Below are positions 26,044 through 34,439 of a stretch of 64,000 bases of DNA, piece after piece. The stretch's first letter is position 1. Each line of letters starts with the position of its first letter. Position numbers and translations under genes: made by a program. Source of the DNA: Luxibacter massiliensis (GTDB lineage: Bacteria > Bacillota > Clostridia > Lachnospirales > Lachnospiraceae); NCBI RefSeq assembly GCF_900604355.1, contig NZ_UWOE01000001.1, positions 3,720,001 through 3,784,000 of the forward strand. Reading direction: 5' to 3'. The notes under the pieces were generated by a model. It saw only the letters and a list, made by a program, of their open reading frames with translations, had not been told where the DNA came from and made no database searches.

Positions 26044-26936
26044 TTTGTCACCTCCAAAAACAACGATTCAAGCGTCGGCTCTATCCGTTCAATTTTTAGT
26101 ATGGGAACCTTATTTTCAGAGATATATTTCATAATATCGAAAAAATGGCCCTCATCTCCCTGATAAACAAGCACATTTTCCTCTGTGCGTTGTAGTTCAC
26201 GAAAGGCTTCTGTAAGCGTATCCGTGACTTCTTTCTTCTCCATTTCAATGATAAATCCGTTAGATGACCGCTTATTTCGCAGTTCTGAAATGGTTCCCTG
26301 CATAGCAATCTTCCCATCGTTCAAAAAAGCTGCCTCTGTGCAGATACGCTCCACATCTGAAAGAATATGCGTGGAGAAAAATACCGTAGTCTGTTCTTTT
26401 GCTGCAAGAAGGATATCCAGAATTTCCTTGCGGCCTGCCGGATCAAGCGCGGATGTAGGCTCATCGCAGATTAAAAGTTTTGGACGGTTCAAAAGTGCCT
26501 GTGCAATTCCCAGTCGTTGTTTCATTCCTCTTGAAAATCCTTTGATACGGTGGCGCTCCTGTTCAAGACCGACCAACTCCAACAGTTCATTACTCCTCGT
26601 CGCAATGTCCGCCTTACTCATTCCGCATACTTCTCCGCAGAGAGTCAGATACTCATGGGGCGTCATATAAGAATAAAATTCTGGCACATCGGGCAGATAG
26701 CCAATGTGCCTATTGGTGTTGGTCTGTCCAAAACGCACCTTTTCACCCATCACATGAATTTCCCCGCTGTCCGCTTTCAGAAGCCCCAGGATAGCTTTCA
26801 TTGTCGTTGTTTTTCCTGCGCCGTTTTTTCCGATAAAACCAAAAATGCTGTGTTCTGGGACAGACAGATCAAGCCCGCAGAGCACTTCCTTGCTGCCAAA
26901 GTTCTTTTTCAGGTTTTGTATCGTCAGTACATCCAT
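26040..26936 (-). CDS. ABC transporter ATP-binding protein (BcrA-like)
   Basis: 298 residues from MDVLTIQNLKKNFGSK at 26936, 2 bases after the upstream gene, whose end (AAGGAGGAGGAC) supplies the ribosome site. Walker A GKNGAGKTT, signature FSRGMKQRLG, Walker B LLICDEPTSALDP, H-loop STHILSDV. The C-terminal 80 residues resemble the regulatory tail of BcrA/NatA types. Confidence 0.9.
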   Translation of the reverse strand: MDVLTIQNLKKNFGSKEVLCGLDLSVPEHSIFGFIGKNGAGKTTTMKAILGLLKADSGEIHVMGEKVRFGQTNTNRHIGYLPDVPEFYSYMTPHEYLTLCGEVCGMSKADIATRSNELLELVGLEQERHRIKGFSRGMKQRLGIAQALLNRPKLLICDEPTSALDPAGRKEILDILLAAKEQTTVFFSTHILSDVERICTEAAFLNDGKIAMQGTISELRNKRSSNGFIIEMEKKEVTDTLTEAFRELQRTEENVLVYQGDEGHFFDIMKYISENKVPILKIERIEPTLESLFLEVTK

Positions 26937-26937
26937 G

Positions 26938-27141
26938 TCAGTCCTCCTCCTTGCCAAGCAGGAAGTACAGGATCGGGCCGATAAACTCCATGCCGATCAT
27001 TGCAATAATAAGCCACAAAGTACGATTGCCTCTTTTATAATTTTTATGTGTCAGGATGTGATAAAGCGTATAGCCCAACAGGGCAAGCTGAGCGATTGCC
27101 AGCGGGATTAAAAACGGAAGAAAATCTATAAAATTATTCAT
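26938..27141 (-). CDS. PLDc_N-domain small membrane protein
   Basis: 67 residues from MNNFIDFLPFLIPLAIAQLALLGYTLYH at 27141 with AGGAGG upstream. It has two helices and ends GPILYFLLGKEED, the hallmark of the PLDc_N (cardiolipin synthase N-terminal) domain without a catalytic part. Such proteins often precede BcrA-like ABC genes; they may be an accessory subunit. Confidence 0.82.
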   Translation of the reverse strand: MNNFIDFLPFLIPLAIAQLALLGYTLYHILTHKNYKRGNRTLWLIIAMIGMEFIGPILYFLLGKEED

Positions 27142-27868
27142 TCTTTTTTGCCTCCTCTCCATAGGTTTCCACGCAAAAGCCCTTATATCCACAACAGGTA
27201 CATGTCAGTTTTCTGAGCGTGGGAGTATGTCTTGCAAAAACAGCCTCTTTTAATTGAGGTTTAAAGACCTCATGGCACTGCGGACAGATATACGCAACTC
27301 TTTTGAAATAGAATTTCGTGACCCAAATTGCATATGAAACAGCTATCAGTACCCAAAGCACAAAAGGCCACCATATTCCTGTGAAAATCCAGAGAAGGAT
27401 AGAGAGCCACTGCATGATGTTAAGGGGAAGACCTGTGATCAGCAGGATTGCGTGCAGCCGTCTCATCTTCTTTTTGTTTTCCATCACATAAGCTATATCA
27501 CCGATAGATTCGATGGAGAAATTTTCTACGCCCTTCAGCTCTCGCTTAATCTCAGCGAGCATATCAAGTTTTGCCTGCCGTTTGCGTACTTCTTCCTGAA
27601 GGAGCTGCTCCTGCTGTTCAAGCAAAACGGAAATAACACTGCCGGGATGCTCCTCAGACAGCAATTCTCCTATGCTGTTGATGGAAATATCCGCGTCACG
27701 AAGGAAGCAGATAATCTTCAGTCTCTTTAAGTCATCCTCTGAATAAAGCCGTCTGCCGCCCTCTGTGAGTTCACTGGGTGCAAGAATACCACGGGTGTCG
27801 TAATACTGCACTGTCCTGACGGAAACGCCACAGAGCTTTGCAATTTCTCCAGTCGTGTATTTTGACAT
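27134..27868 (-). CDS. Membrane-anchored MerR-family regulator with zinc ribbon
   Basis: 244 residues. A MerR HTH and dimer helix at 1-110 (TTGEIAKLCGVSVRTVQYYDTRGILAPSELTEGGRRLYS) is followed by two helices at about 138-180 (WLSILLWIFTGIWWPFVLWVLIAVSYAIWV) and a cytosolic zinc-ribbon-like tail with CPQC and CTCC knuckles. It heads the ABC operon and overlaps the PLDc_N gene by 8 bases. The design suggests one-component membrane sensing of an antimicrobial, comparable in concept to BcrR. Confidence 0.85.
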   Translation of the reverse strand: MSKYTTGEIAKLCGVSVRTVQYYDTRGILAPSELTEGGRRLYSEDDLKRLKIICFLRDADISINSIGELLSEEHPGSVISVLLEQQEQLLQEEVRKRQAKLDMLAEIKRELKGVENFSIESIGDIAYVMENKKKMRRLHAILLITGLPLNIMQWLSILLWIFTGIWWPFVLWVLIAVSYAIWVTKFYFKRVAYICPQCHEVFKPQLKEAVFARHTPTLRKLTCTCCGYKGFCVETYGEEAKKNE

Positions 27869-27910
27869 AGCATTTACCTCCTTTCGCCCTCTACTTTACT
27901 TCATTACGCA

Positions 27911-27933
27911 GCGTCACAAGCAATACATGACGC
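27911..27933. promoter_or_regulatory. Inverted repeat upstream of the MerR operon
   Basis: GCGTCA and TGACGC arms enclose 11 bases, 43 bases upstream of the MerR start. MerR proteins bind such dyads inside an over-long promoter spacer; exact -10/-35 boxes are not clear. Confidence 0.5.
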
Positions 27934-28067
27934 AGGGGGATTTTTGATTATTTCAAAATATGATTCAAATTTATACTTTCCTCTGACAAAGACAGGCGTC
28001 GGTTTCCCGGCGCCTGCGCTGTATTTACCATTCTCCCGGACTGCAGTTTTCCCCTAAACGTCCCAAT

Positions 28068-28802
28068 CTAAGACATCCTGTTTTTCAGCCCTCGCTTTTT
28101 ACGTGTTGCCACAGGGCATATCTCCCCGTTTTTCATCCGGATCATAAGTTGCCCGTAATCAATCTCTGCGATATTATCTGTATTTACAAGGTAGGAGCGG
28201 TGGCATCTGTAAAACCGCTGGTCCAGCTCCTTTTCGATATCGCCAAGCTGCCCGGGAAACTCCAGGAGACGTTGTCGGGCATGGAGGGTGATCTTGTGGA
28301 TGTTATCGGAAGTTTCAAAAAAGAGGATCTCATCATAGCCGATGAAAATAGTACGATCCGACTGCCGGAGGAGGAATTTCCCCATCTGGCTGTTTGCCGG
28401 GGAGGTCTCTTTCTCCTGCACGTTCAGCAGGCAGTCGTGGATCTTCCGCTTAATATCCTCGGTACTGCTTTTTATGATGAAATCCAGGGGCTCTACCTTG
28501 TACTGGAAGGTCAGAAATCCCATTTCTGAATGGGATGTGATGAATATGATGAAGCACCGGGGCTGCAGTTTTCTGATCTCCTGCGCAAGGGTCAGCCCAT
28601 TGATCCTGGACTTCAGATCAATGTCAAGAAAGAATACGCCCATATTGCTGGAAGCCTTCATCCCTTCCAGGATCTCATCCGGATCAGAGGACGCCAGCAC
28701 GATCTGCATATCTAAGTTCTCAATGAGGAGCGCATCCCTGATATACCCGGTAAACAGACTGAGCTGTTTCTTGTTATCTTCACAAATATAGATATCCAGC
28801 AT
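28068..28802 (-). CDS. LytTR response regulator (AgrA-like)
   Basis: 244 residues. The receiver has phospho-Asp in VFFLDIDLKS near residue 59 and the conserved Lys in DFIIKSS. The LytTR domain at about 140-240 contains ILFFETSDNIHKITLHA and FYRCHRSYLVNTDNI. Encoded after the AgrC-like kinase with a 136-base gap that may hold its own promoter. No AgrB/AgrD genes are visible nearby. Confidence 0.9.
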   Translation of the reverse strand: MLDIYICEDNKKQLSLFTGYIRDALLIENLDMQIVLASSDPDEILEGMKASSNMGVFFLDIDLKSRINGLTLAQEIRKLQPRCFIIFITSHSEMGFLTFQYKVEPLDFIIKSSTEDIKRKIHDCLLNVQEKETSPANSQMGKFLLRQSDRTIFIGYDEILFFETSDNIHKITLHARQRLLEFPGQLGDIEKELDQRFYRCHRSYLVNTDNIAEIDYGQLMIRMKNGEICPVATRKKRGLKNRMS

Positions 28803-28938
28803 ATGTTCCTCTCCCTTCGTGTCTATACTGATATTCTAGCACAGCCTCCCGCAGCTCCTGTGAAAAAGTAAAATACGCTACGTATCCGATCATAAACGCA
28901 GCCTTCCTTCATCAAGGCCCACGGTTATTCTGGAAATC

Positions 28939-30252
28939 TTACTGTTTCTTCATGCGGAGGCACTGGATAAACTGTCCATTCCGTACTTCCGTATCCCAGA
29001 AGATCCGGTCATAAGCGCTGAGGATTTCCTTTGCGTTATAGAGGCCGATCCCCCGGTTTTTCCCCTTGGTCGTCGTTCCCGCCTGCCGCAGTGACGCCTG
29101 GGGCAGACCGGTATCCTGAAAACTGTTGGAAATGATAAAGACAACCTCTTCCGCCTCATCCAGAACGGCCATCCGTATCTCCGGCTTCTCCGTTTCCAGT
29201 GCCCCCTCGATGGCATTATCCAGGAAAATGCCGACCACACGGCACAAGTCCACCGTTCCCATGGGAACGCTGCTGATTTCCTTTTCAATCTCTACGGTTA
29301 CATTGATGTTCAGTTCCGCCGCATACAGAAGTTTGGCGGAAACGATACTTTTCAATTCCGTAATCTTGATATGGATCAGTTGGTTGAGACGGGATGTGGC
29401 CGTAAACAGCTTTTGGTTCATGGGTGCGATCTCCCGGTTAAAATAGGCTTTTAGCCCTTCCATATCGCCGGACTCCATATACCCGGAGAGAGTCAGCATG
29501 ATATTATTATAGTCATGCTTGAACGCCCGCAGGGAGGAATACATGGCTTCCACCTGTCCCGTATACTCCTGCAGTCTCTGATAAGCGTCCTGCTTCATCT
29601 GCAGGTCCATGTTTTCTATCCGGGAGCGGATAATATTGACGATCAGCACGGTGCTGATCACAAAGTAGCACCCAAAGAGAAAGCAGTTAAACAGAATGAC
29701 CGGTCGGCTGTAGCCGATATATTCCCCCACCGCAATATTAAAAAGAAAGATCAGCAGGCAGAATACCAGGTTGATGGATATGAGGACCGTAAGCTGACGG
29801 GGCAGCGTCCGGTTTATCTTCCCCATCAGCCTGTGGAGCAGCCTGGAAAGTACCGGGCAGACGGCTGCCAGTATCAGAAGATAGAGCAGAACATACAGGA
29901 GACTGGCTCCGTATGTGCCGATGCTCCCGAAGATCCGGCGGCTCACCGGCTCCCATACCAGGGTCAGCAGGTAATCGCAGACCACACAGAAAAGATAGGT
30001 CCCGATAAAAGTGCTGACATTCAGGAAGCGGTTCTCATCGATCCATGCGATGTAAAGCCCTCCCAAAAGGAGCAGCACAATCACGCCAATATTTCCCAGT
30101 TTCCACTGGATCAGGAGAATACTCCCCAAAAAGATCAAAAACAGGATCCATTTCTCCTTCTTTGAAAGCCTGCATGGAAGAAAAAAACTTACCGGAAGCA
30201 GGTAAGAACAGGCACTCAGAAGAGATAGGATACACGTCGCCAGGATTTCCAT
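28939..30252 (-). CDS. AgrC-like sensor kinase (GHKL ATPase)
   Basis: 437 residues. Six or seven membrane helices to about residue 215, a coiled linker, H-box region FKHDYNNIMLTLSGYME with the likely phospho-His near 245, then a GHKL ATPase with N box FLDNAIEGALE and G box NRGIGLYNAKEIL. This is the architecture of peptide-pheromone receptors. Cognate pheromone genes are absent in the window. Confidence 0.9.
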   Translation of the reverse strand: MEILATCILSLLSACSYLLPVSFFLPCRLSKKEKWILFLIFLGSILLIQWKLGNIGVIVLLLLGGLYIAWIDENRFLNVSTFIGTYLFCVVCDYLLTLVWEPVSRRIFGSIGTYGASLLYVLLYLLILAAVCPVLSRLLHRLMGKINRTLPRQLTVLISINLVFCLLIFLFNIAVGEYIGYSRPVILFNCFLFGCYFVISTVLIVNIIRSRIENMDLQMKQDAYQRLQEYTGQVEAMYSSLRAFKHDYNNIMLTLSGYMESGDMEGLKAYFNREIAPMNQKLFTATSRLNQLIHIKITELKSIVSAKLLYAAELNINVTVEIEKEISSVPMGTVDLCRVVGIFLDNAIEGALETEKPEIRMAVLDEAEEVVFIISNSFQDTGLPQASLRQAGTTTKGKNRGIGLYNAKEILSAYDRIFWDTEVRNGQFIQCLRMKKQ

Positions 30253-30477
30253 GACTCTTGGCTCCTTCCATCAGATTTGCAGGCGGCTCTAAGCCCTTGC
30301 TGCATTTATTCATAAAAAGCGATTCTCTGGTTCAAGATCAGAGCGTTTTTTCGCCGTTCCCGTGCGTTTATTACTATTTTGTCGGCAACATACCATAAAG
30401 CATTATAATTATAGCAGAGGAGAAACCTCTTGTAAAAAGAAACATGGGAAACCAAAAGCAAAGAAATTGTGAGGTGT

Positions 30478-30681
30478 ATGAAAATGAGAAAATGTATCCG
30501 TTGCGGAAGCGAAATGAAAGAGGACTGTGCAGTAAAGATCGAGGGTGCGGGATATGGGATCATCCTCTCTTCCGATGAGTCCAAACTGTTTGGCGGCAGG
30601 ATCGGGAAACCCAAAGTTGCCATCTGCCCCAAATGTGGGGAAGTTTCTATCTATCTGGAGGATGTCAGCAAGCTGGGCTAA
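30478..30681 (+). CDS. Zinc-ribbon nucleic-acid-binding-like protein
   Basis: 67 residues from MKMRKCIRCGSEMKEDC (GAGGTG just upstream). Two pairs of Cys knuckles, CIRC and CPKC, frame a beta-ribbon (VKIEGAGYGIILSSDE...KPKVAICPKCGEVSIY). Common as a lone small gene in Clostridia. Function unknown. Confidence 0.75.
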   Translation: MKMRKCIRCGSEMKEDCAVKIEGAGYGIILSSDESKLFGGRIGKPKVAICPKCGEVSIYLEDVSKLG

Positions 30682-30756
30682 ACCCAAAAGAAAGTACATT
30701 CTATTGTAGACCGGCTGCGGGAATATGAATAAACCGCAGATGAGGGAGGGATGTAA

Positions 30757-31181
30757 ATGGGAAGGCGCTGATCATTTTATTTGAAGAGAAAGAGGAAGAA
30801 CTGTTTCGTCACATTGTCGCTGCACTTTCAGCAGATATGCCTGTCATAGAGCTTGCAGAAAAAGAGGACCGACAGCAGATACAGGCATCCGGCTTAACAA
30901 TCCTTCCTCAGAAGCGGCAGGTAACGATAAACGGAAAGGACCTCCCTTTATCTCCTTTGGAATTTTCTGCGTTGTGCTATCTGGCAGCGCATCCCGGCTG
31001 GATCGTCAGCCAGGAAGAACTCTATCAGGCTGTATGGAAGGAAGAGCCGGTAAATATAAAAGGGGCAGTTTACTGCACCATCTCCAGCCTCCGGAAGAAA
31101 CTCAAAGCGCATACCCGTGAGGAATATATCCAGACCGTTCCGGGCATGGGATACCGGTTTAATGAGACTCCGGAGGCGTAA
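30757..31181 (+). pseudogene. Receiver-less winged-helix protein with N-terminal frameshift
   Basis: The C-terminal 114 residues (open from the ATG at 30837) carry an OmpR-type winged helix: LPLSPLEFSALCYLAAHPGWIVSQEELYQAVWKEE, SLRKKLKA, QTVPGMGYRFNE. The same frame is open upstream to ALIILFEEKEEELFRHIVAALSAD but lacks a start; the well-placed ATG at 30757 after GAGGGATG is out of frame by one base. One lost base would explain this; alternatively translation starts at 30837. Confidence 0.65.
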
Positions 31182-31198
31182 TTTTAACATGTTAATCT

Positions 31199-31225
31199 GC
31201 GTTGCTTGTGGCAACGGCGTTTTTG
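31199..31225 (+). terminator. Rho-independent terminator
   Basis: CGTTGC-TTGTG-GCAACG stem followed by GCGTTTTTG, just after the winged-helix gene. Confidence 0.75.
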
Positions 31226-31264
31226 ATGTTTAATGACTATATCAAAACAAAGGAGGCACAGGCT

Positions 31265-31390
31265 ATGTTGAATGAAAATATTAAGAATTTACGAAAAGCA
31301 AAAGGGCTGTCACAGGAAGAACTTGCCAACAGGCTGAATGTCGTAAGACAGACCATATCGAAATGGGAGAAAGGGGGTTCACTTAGATAA
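31265..31390 (+). pseudogene. XRE regulator gene truncated by element 1
   Basis: The ATG at 31265 after AGGAGG opens MLNENIKNLRKAKGLSQEELANRLNVVRQTISKWEKGG and then SLR-stop. Normal members continue WEKGLSVPD with a membrane or effector domain. The break inside the HTH coincides with the left end of element 1 at about 31376; the rest of the gene should lie beyond the window. Confidence 0.85.
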
Positions 31391-32003
31391 AGATACCACA
31401 CCAATCCCACGCTGACTTTTGCTCAACCAATACAGCCGGAGGGCTGGATAACAAGAAAAGGCGGTATGCGCCCCGTGGAGGGGTAGCATATCGCCTTTTC
31501 TTGTGGGGGTTTCCAAAGGGGGCAACGCCCCCATTTGGCACACGACTTTGCGAAGCAAAGTGTAGTGTGTTATACGCTCTGTCGGCGTTGTCGTGAAAAT
31601 GCCGTTGCCGCCGGGGAGGGCAAGGGCATTTGAAGCGGCAAGATTTGAAGCGGCAAGAAAACAGGGCTGTGCTTGCGTGGCGTGGAGCCGCAAGCGCAGG
31701 TCTGGTTTCATCAGCAGACAGGGCGTATATGAAAGCCCCCGTCCCTCGTCCTACGCTCCGACTTGTGGACAAAGTGTCCCGAAGTTGTGGCCACACTCCC
31801 GGAAAAGTAGCAGGACAGCGGGCAACCGTCAAGGCTGAAATGAACGGGGTTACACCCGGCCTTGACCGCCGCCCGCCGCCCCGCTGGATGGGTGGACAAG
31901 GCGGCCAATCCCTCAAAGTGCTTGGCCGCGCTCTTTCTGATTTTGAGGTATTCAGTTTTTCAAAATTGAATAATCAAAATAAATTTTTTCGATTGAAAAA
32001 ATT
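31391..32003. other. Non-coding end of element 1 with long hairpins
   Basis: No supportable gene. A long imperfect hairpin at 31454-31503 (AAGAAAAGGCG ... CGCCTTTTCTT) is followed by GGGGGCAACGCCCCC (31517-31531) and ACTTTGCGAAGCAAAGT (31545-31561). GGACAAAGTGTCCCGAAGTT at about 31769 recurs in related form near 35393. The 31917-32003 part is AT-rich, leading into the aadE 3' end. Confidence 0.6.
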
Positions 32004-32870
32004 TTATTTGTTATCATCTTCAATGCCATATTTTTTCTTTTGCCGAATCACATAATTACTGATTTTTTCATCATATAGTGGATACTGGTAATCCAACTGG
32101 CATGCCACTTCTGACGAAACCTCCCGGAACAATGCCATACATTGTTCAAAGGATTCCCACATATGGGGATAGGAATCCATATTATAAGTAGACATAAGTC
32201 GTTCCCACAATTCCTCTGGGACATATTGCTTCATAAATTTATAGTTTTTTCCCAAACTGAAATGAAATCCCTGTTTGATACCAATCAGCCAGGAAATCAT
32301 GCGAAGCAATTCTTTTCGTACTATATCATTCATATGGTCAATAGCAAAAAGAATTTCTTTGCGGCATAAGCCCTTTACTACATATGTTGTAGTATTCCAA
32401 AATTCATTACAGCAATCGTCAAACATTCTTTGAGTAGGCTTCTGCAAGTGGTAGTCTATATCCGTTGGTATTGGCGGCTTTACGATACGGTTGTCTTTAT
32501 CCAACAGTAACTTTACCAGTTTATCCCATGTAAAATACTCGTCTATCAGTTCCAGCGGCAGCAAAGTTAAATCTATCTTAACATCATCAGTAAACAGCAT
32601 TAAATATGAAAATCCCTTTTCTACAGCTGGAAATAATTCCATATCTTCCGGCTTTTGCAGAATCAACCTTTCACCAAATATATCTAGCCATTTATCATCA
32701 CTTGTGAAGCTGTCCATATCCGTAACAAAAAAAGTAATATCAAAATCCTGAAAATCATCAGGCGGAATATTTGTATTTGTTCTAGATCCTTCCAAAGTAA
32801 CCATGCGAATGCGTTTGTCTGTTTTTGCAAAATTCAAAACAATATCATAAACTTCCTTTTCTGATCTCAT
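32004..32870 (-). CDS. aadE: Aminoglycoside 6-adenylyltransferase, ANT(6) family
   Basis: 288 residues from MRSEKEVYDIVLNFAKTDKRIRMVTLEGSR at 32870, with GGAGGAG upstream; an in-frame TTG at 32885 is unlikely. Nucleotidyltransferase motifs GSRTN and the catalytic acidic pair in DDFQDFDITFF are intact, as is KIDLTLLPLE. ANT(6) enzymes adenylylate streptomycin at the 6 position. The sequence is closer to the ANT(6)-Ib type as I recall it than to ANT(6)-Ia. AT-rich relative to the backbone, so acquired cargo. Confidence 0.93.
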   Translation of the reverse strand: MRSEKEVYDIVLNFAKTDKRIRMVTLEGSRTNTNIPPDDFQDFDITFFVTDMDSFTSDDKWLDIFGERLILQKPEDMELFPAVEKGFSYLMLFTDDVKIDLTLLPLELIDEYFTWDKLVKLLLDKDNRIVKPPIPTDIDYHLQKPTQRMFDDCCNEFWNTTTYVVKGLCRKEILFAIDHMNDIVRKELLRMISWLIGIKQGFHFSLGKNYKFMKQYVPEELWERLMSTYNMDSYPHMWESFEQCMALFREVSSEVACQLDYQYPLYDEKISNYVIRQKKKYGIEDDNK

Positions 32871-33043
32871 TTTTATCTCCTCCAATTATTGAAATAGGTG
32901 TGAAGCCATTTTAGGGCTTTCCCGCCTTGATTACCCTTTAGCAAAGACGGGCGGGACTGTCAACGGCGGCGCATGAAATGCGCCGTTCATCTTGACCGTT
33001 GACTGGCTCGGCTGGCTTTGCTATTTTCTCGATGAAAAACAAT

Positions 33044-33559
33044 TTATTCGTATTTATTTCCATCATTGTCATAGTAAGCCACATGAATGGAATACTCTTT
33101 TTCTGGGTTTTTAATTGAGATAATATCCATATCATCTGTGTTGTATCTCAATGTATCTTGCACTTGTCCATTTATTGTATAAGTGATTTCAGCATACTCT
33201 GTTTTAGCACCATTAAACCAAATTAAATCATACCATTCTCCGTTTATTGCAACGCCACCGACAATAATCTCATCACTATTTCGGTTTGTTGATGTACTAA
33301 ATTTGTAGTCTCCATTTCCTGTTGGTTCAAAGATAGCAAGTGTAGATTTATTATCTGTACTGTATGCTCCACTCACGATATAACCGCCAAGTTCCAGTTC
33401 TTTTGCGATAGTCCATTCATTCCCTTTTGAAATTGCGGTGTTCAATATGCTTTCTCTGCTGGTAATGGTATCTCCTTTGGGAGTTAAACTAAAGAAATAT
33501 AAAAAAGCGGCAGCAACGCAAATAACAGTCGCTGAAATTATCAGTAACCACTTTTTCAT
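33044..33559 (-). CDS. Hypothetical membrane-anchored secreted protein
   Basis: 171 residues from MKKWLLIISATVICVAAAFLYFFSL at 33559: a signal-anchor helix, then a beta-rich extracytoplasmic domain (for example GGYIVSGAYSTDNKSTLAIFEPTGNGDYKF). No lipobox. Family not recognised. It sits between aadE and the XRE gene, on the same strand, and is AT-rich like aadE. Confidence 0.7.
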   Translation of the reverse strand: MKKWLLIISATVICVAAAFLYFFSLTPKGDTITSRESILNTAISKGNEWTIAKELELGGYIVSGAYSTDNKSTLAIFEPTGNGDYKFSTSTNRNSDEIIVGGVAINGEWYDLIWFNGAKTEYAEITYTINGQVQDTLRYNTDDMDIISIKNPEKEYSIHVAYYDNDGNKYE

Positions 33560-33595
33560 AACCAATACCTCCATATAATCTGATTTATTATTCTC

Positions 33596-34396
33596 TTACT
33601 TGCGTCCCCGCTGCGGCTTTGGATTTTTCAGCAAATCCGATTTCTGTGCAATCTTTTTCAACCACTTCTTTTCTTCCTCTGACAGTTTCCCATAGTTCAG
33701 CTTGAGCCGCTTACAGATAAATGCCATAGCCGCCTGCTCCGGGTCGCTGTCCTCTCTGGTGGTTTCCTCTGCGGTCTGCAAAAAATCTTCCAGAGGATTG
33801 TCCTCCGGGACGCTGAAAAAATCGTCCTTGTGGGCTTCCCGCAGGTCGAAGGCTATCTTGTTTATGTCCTGCTGTATCACATAGCGGCAAAAGCTGTCAT
33901 CGTCAATATGGGCGGCGATAAGCTGTCGCAGCTGTGGGTCAGTCAAGCCGGGATTGTGTTGTTTCATAATCGTTGCACTCACAGCGTCCACAATGGCGTT
34001 TGCGCTCTGCACCTGCTTTCCCGCTACGCCGTTCACATAGATTTCAAGGTCGGCCATGAGCCGGGGAAAATCCGGGTGGGTCGCCAGTTCACACAAGAGG
34101 GAATTGTCCACCCGCCCGCTTTTCAATAGTTCAATCATATCGTCGCTCAAACGCAGGTCTGCAAGATCGGCGTTTGGGTGATTTTTTGTTTGGGAACGGC
34201 CCAGCAGATAATCAACAGTCACTTCGTAAAACTTTGCTAACTCAATAAGGGCATAGTGGCTGATGTCCTTATACTCGTCCGCTTCATAGCTGCCAAGCGC
34301 AGATTTGGAGAGGTGCGTCTGTTCCGCAAGCTGTTCCAGCGTCAAGCCACGCTCCACACGCAGGTCTTTTAGTCGTTCTTGAATAGTTAGGGCCAT
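33596..34396 (-). CDS. XRE regulator of element 1
   Basis: 266 residues: an HTH_3 domain at 1-65 (IQERLKDLRVERGLTLEQLAEQTHLSKSALGSYEADE...FYEVTVDYLLGR), then a long helical domain and a basic tail KNPKPQRGRK. It is a paralogue of the element 3 regulator at 62877, with similar domains throughout. Probably the element's lifestyle repressor. Confidence 0.88.
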   Translation of the reverse strand: MALTIQERLKDLRVERGLTLEQLAEQTHLSKSALGSYEADEYKDISHYALIELAKFYEVTVDYLLGRSQTKNHPNADLADLRLSDDMIELLKSGRVDNSLLCELATHPDFPRLMADLEIYVNGVAGKQVQSANAIVDAVSATIMKQHNPGLTDPQLRQLIAAHIDDDSFCRYVIQQDINKIAFDLREAHKDDFFSVPEDNPLEDFLQTAEETTREDSDPEQAAMAFICKRLKLNYGKLSEEEKKWLKKIAQKSDLLKNPKPQRGRK

Positions 34397-34439
34397 ACTC
34401 TCCCCCCCTCTGTCCTCTGTTCTAAAATATCATCCAATC

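Noticed and set aside
29515..30165. 216-residue plus-strand open frame
   Set aside because: Lies antisense within the AgrC-like kinase; Gln/Pro-rich shadow without homology features.
30035..30313. Possible AgrD-like pheromone precursor upstream of the kinase
   Set aside because: The frame overlaps the kinase gene out of frame and lacks the amphipathic helix and Cys/Ser thiolactone core.
31383..31916. 177-residue minus-strand frame in the left end of element 1
   Set aside because: Arg/Pro-rich, covers conserved hairpins and has no ribosome site; interpreted as non-coding terminal region.
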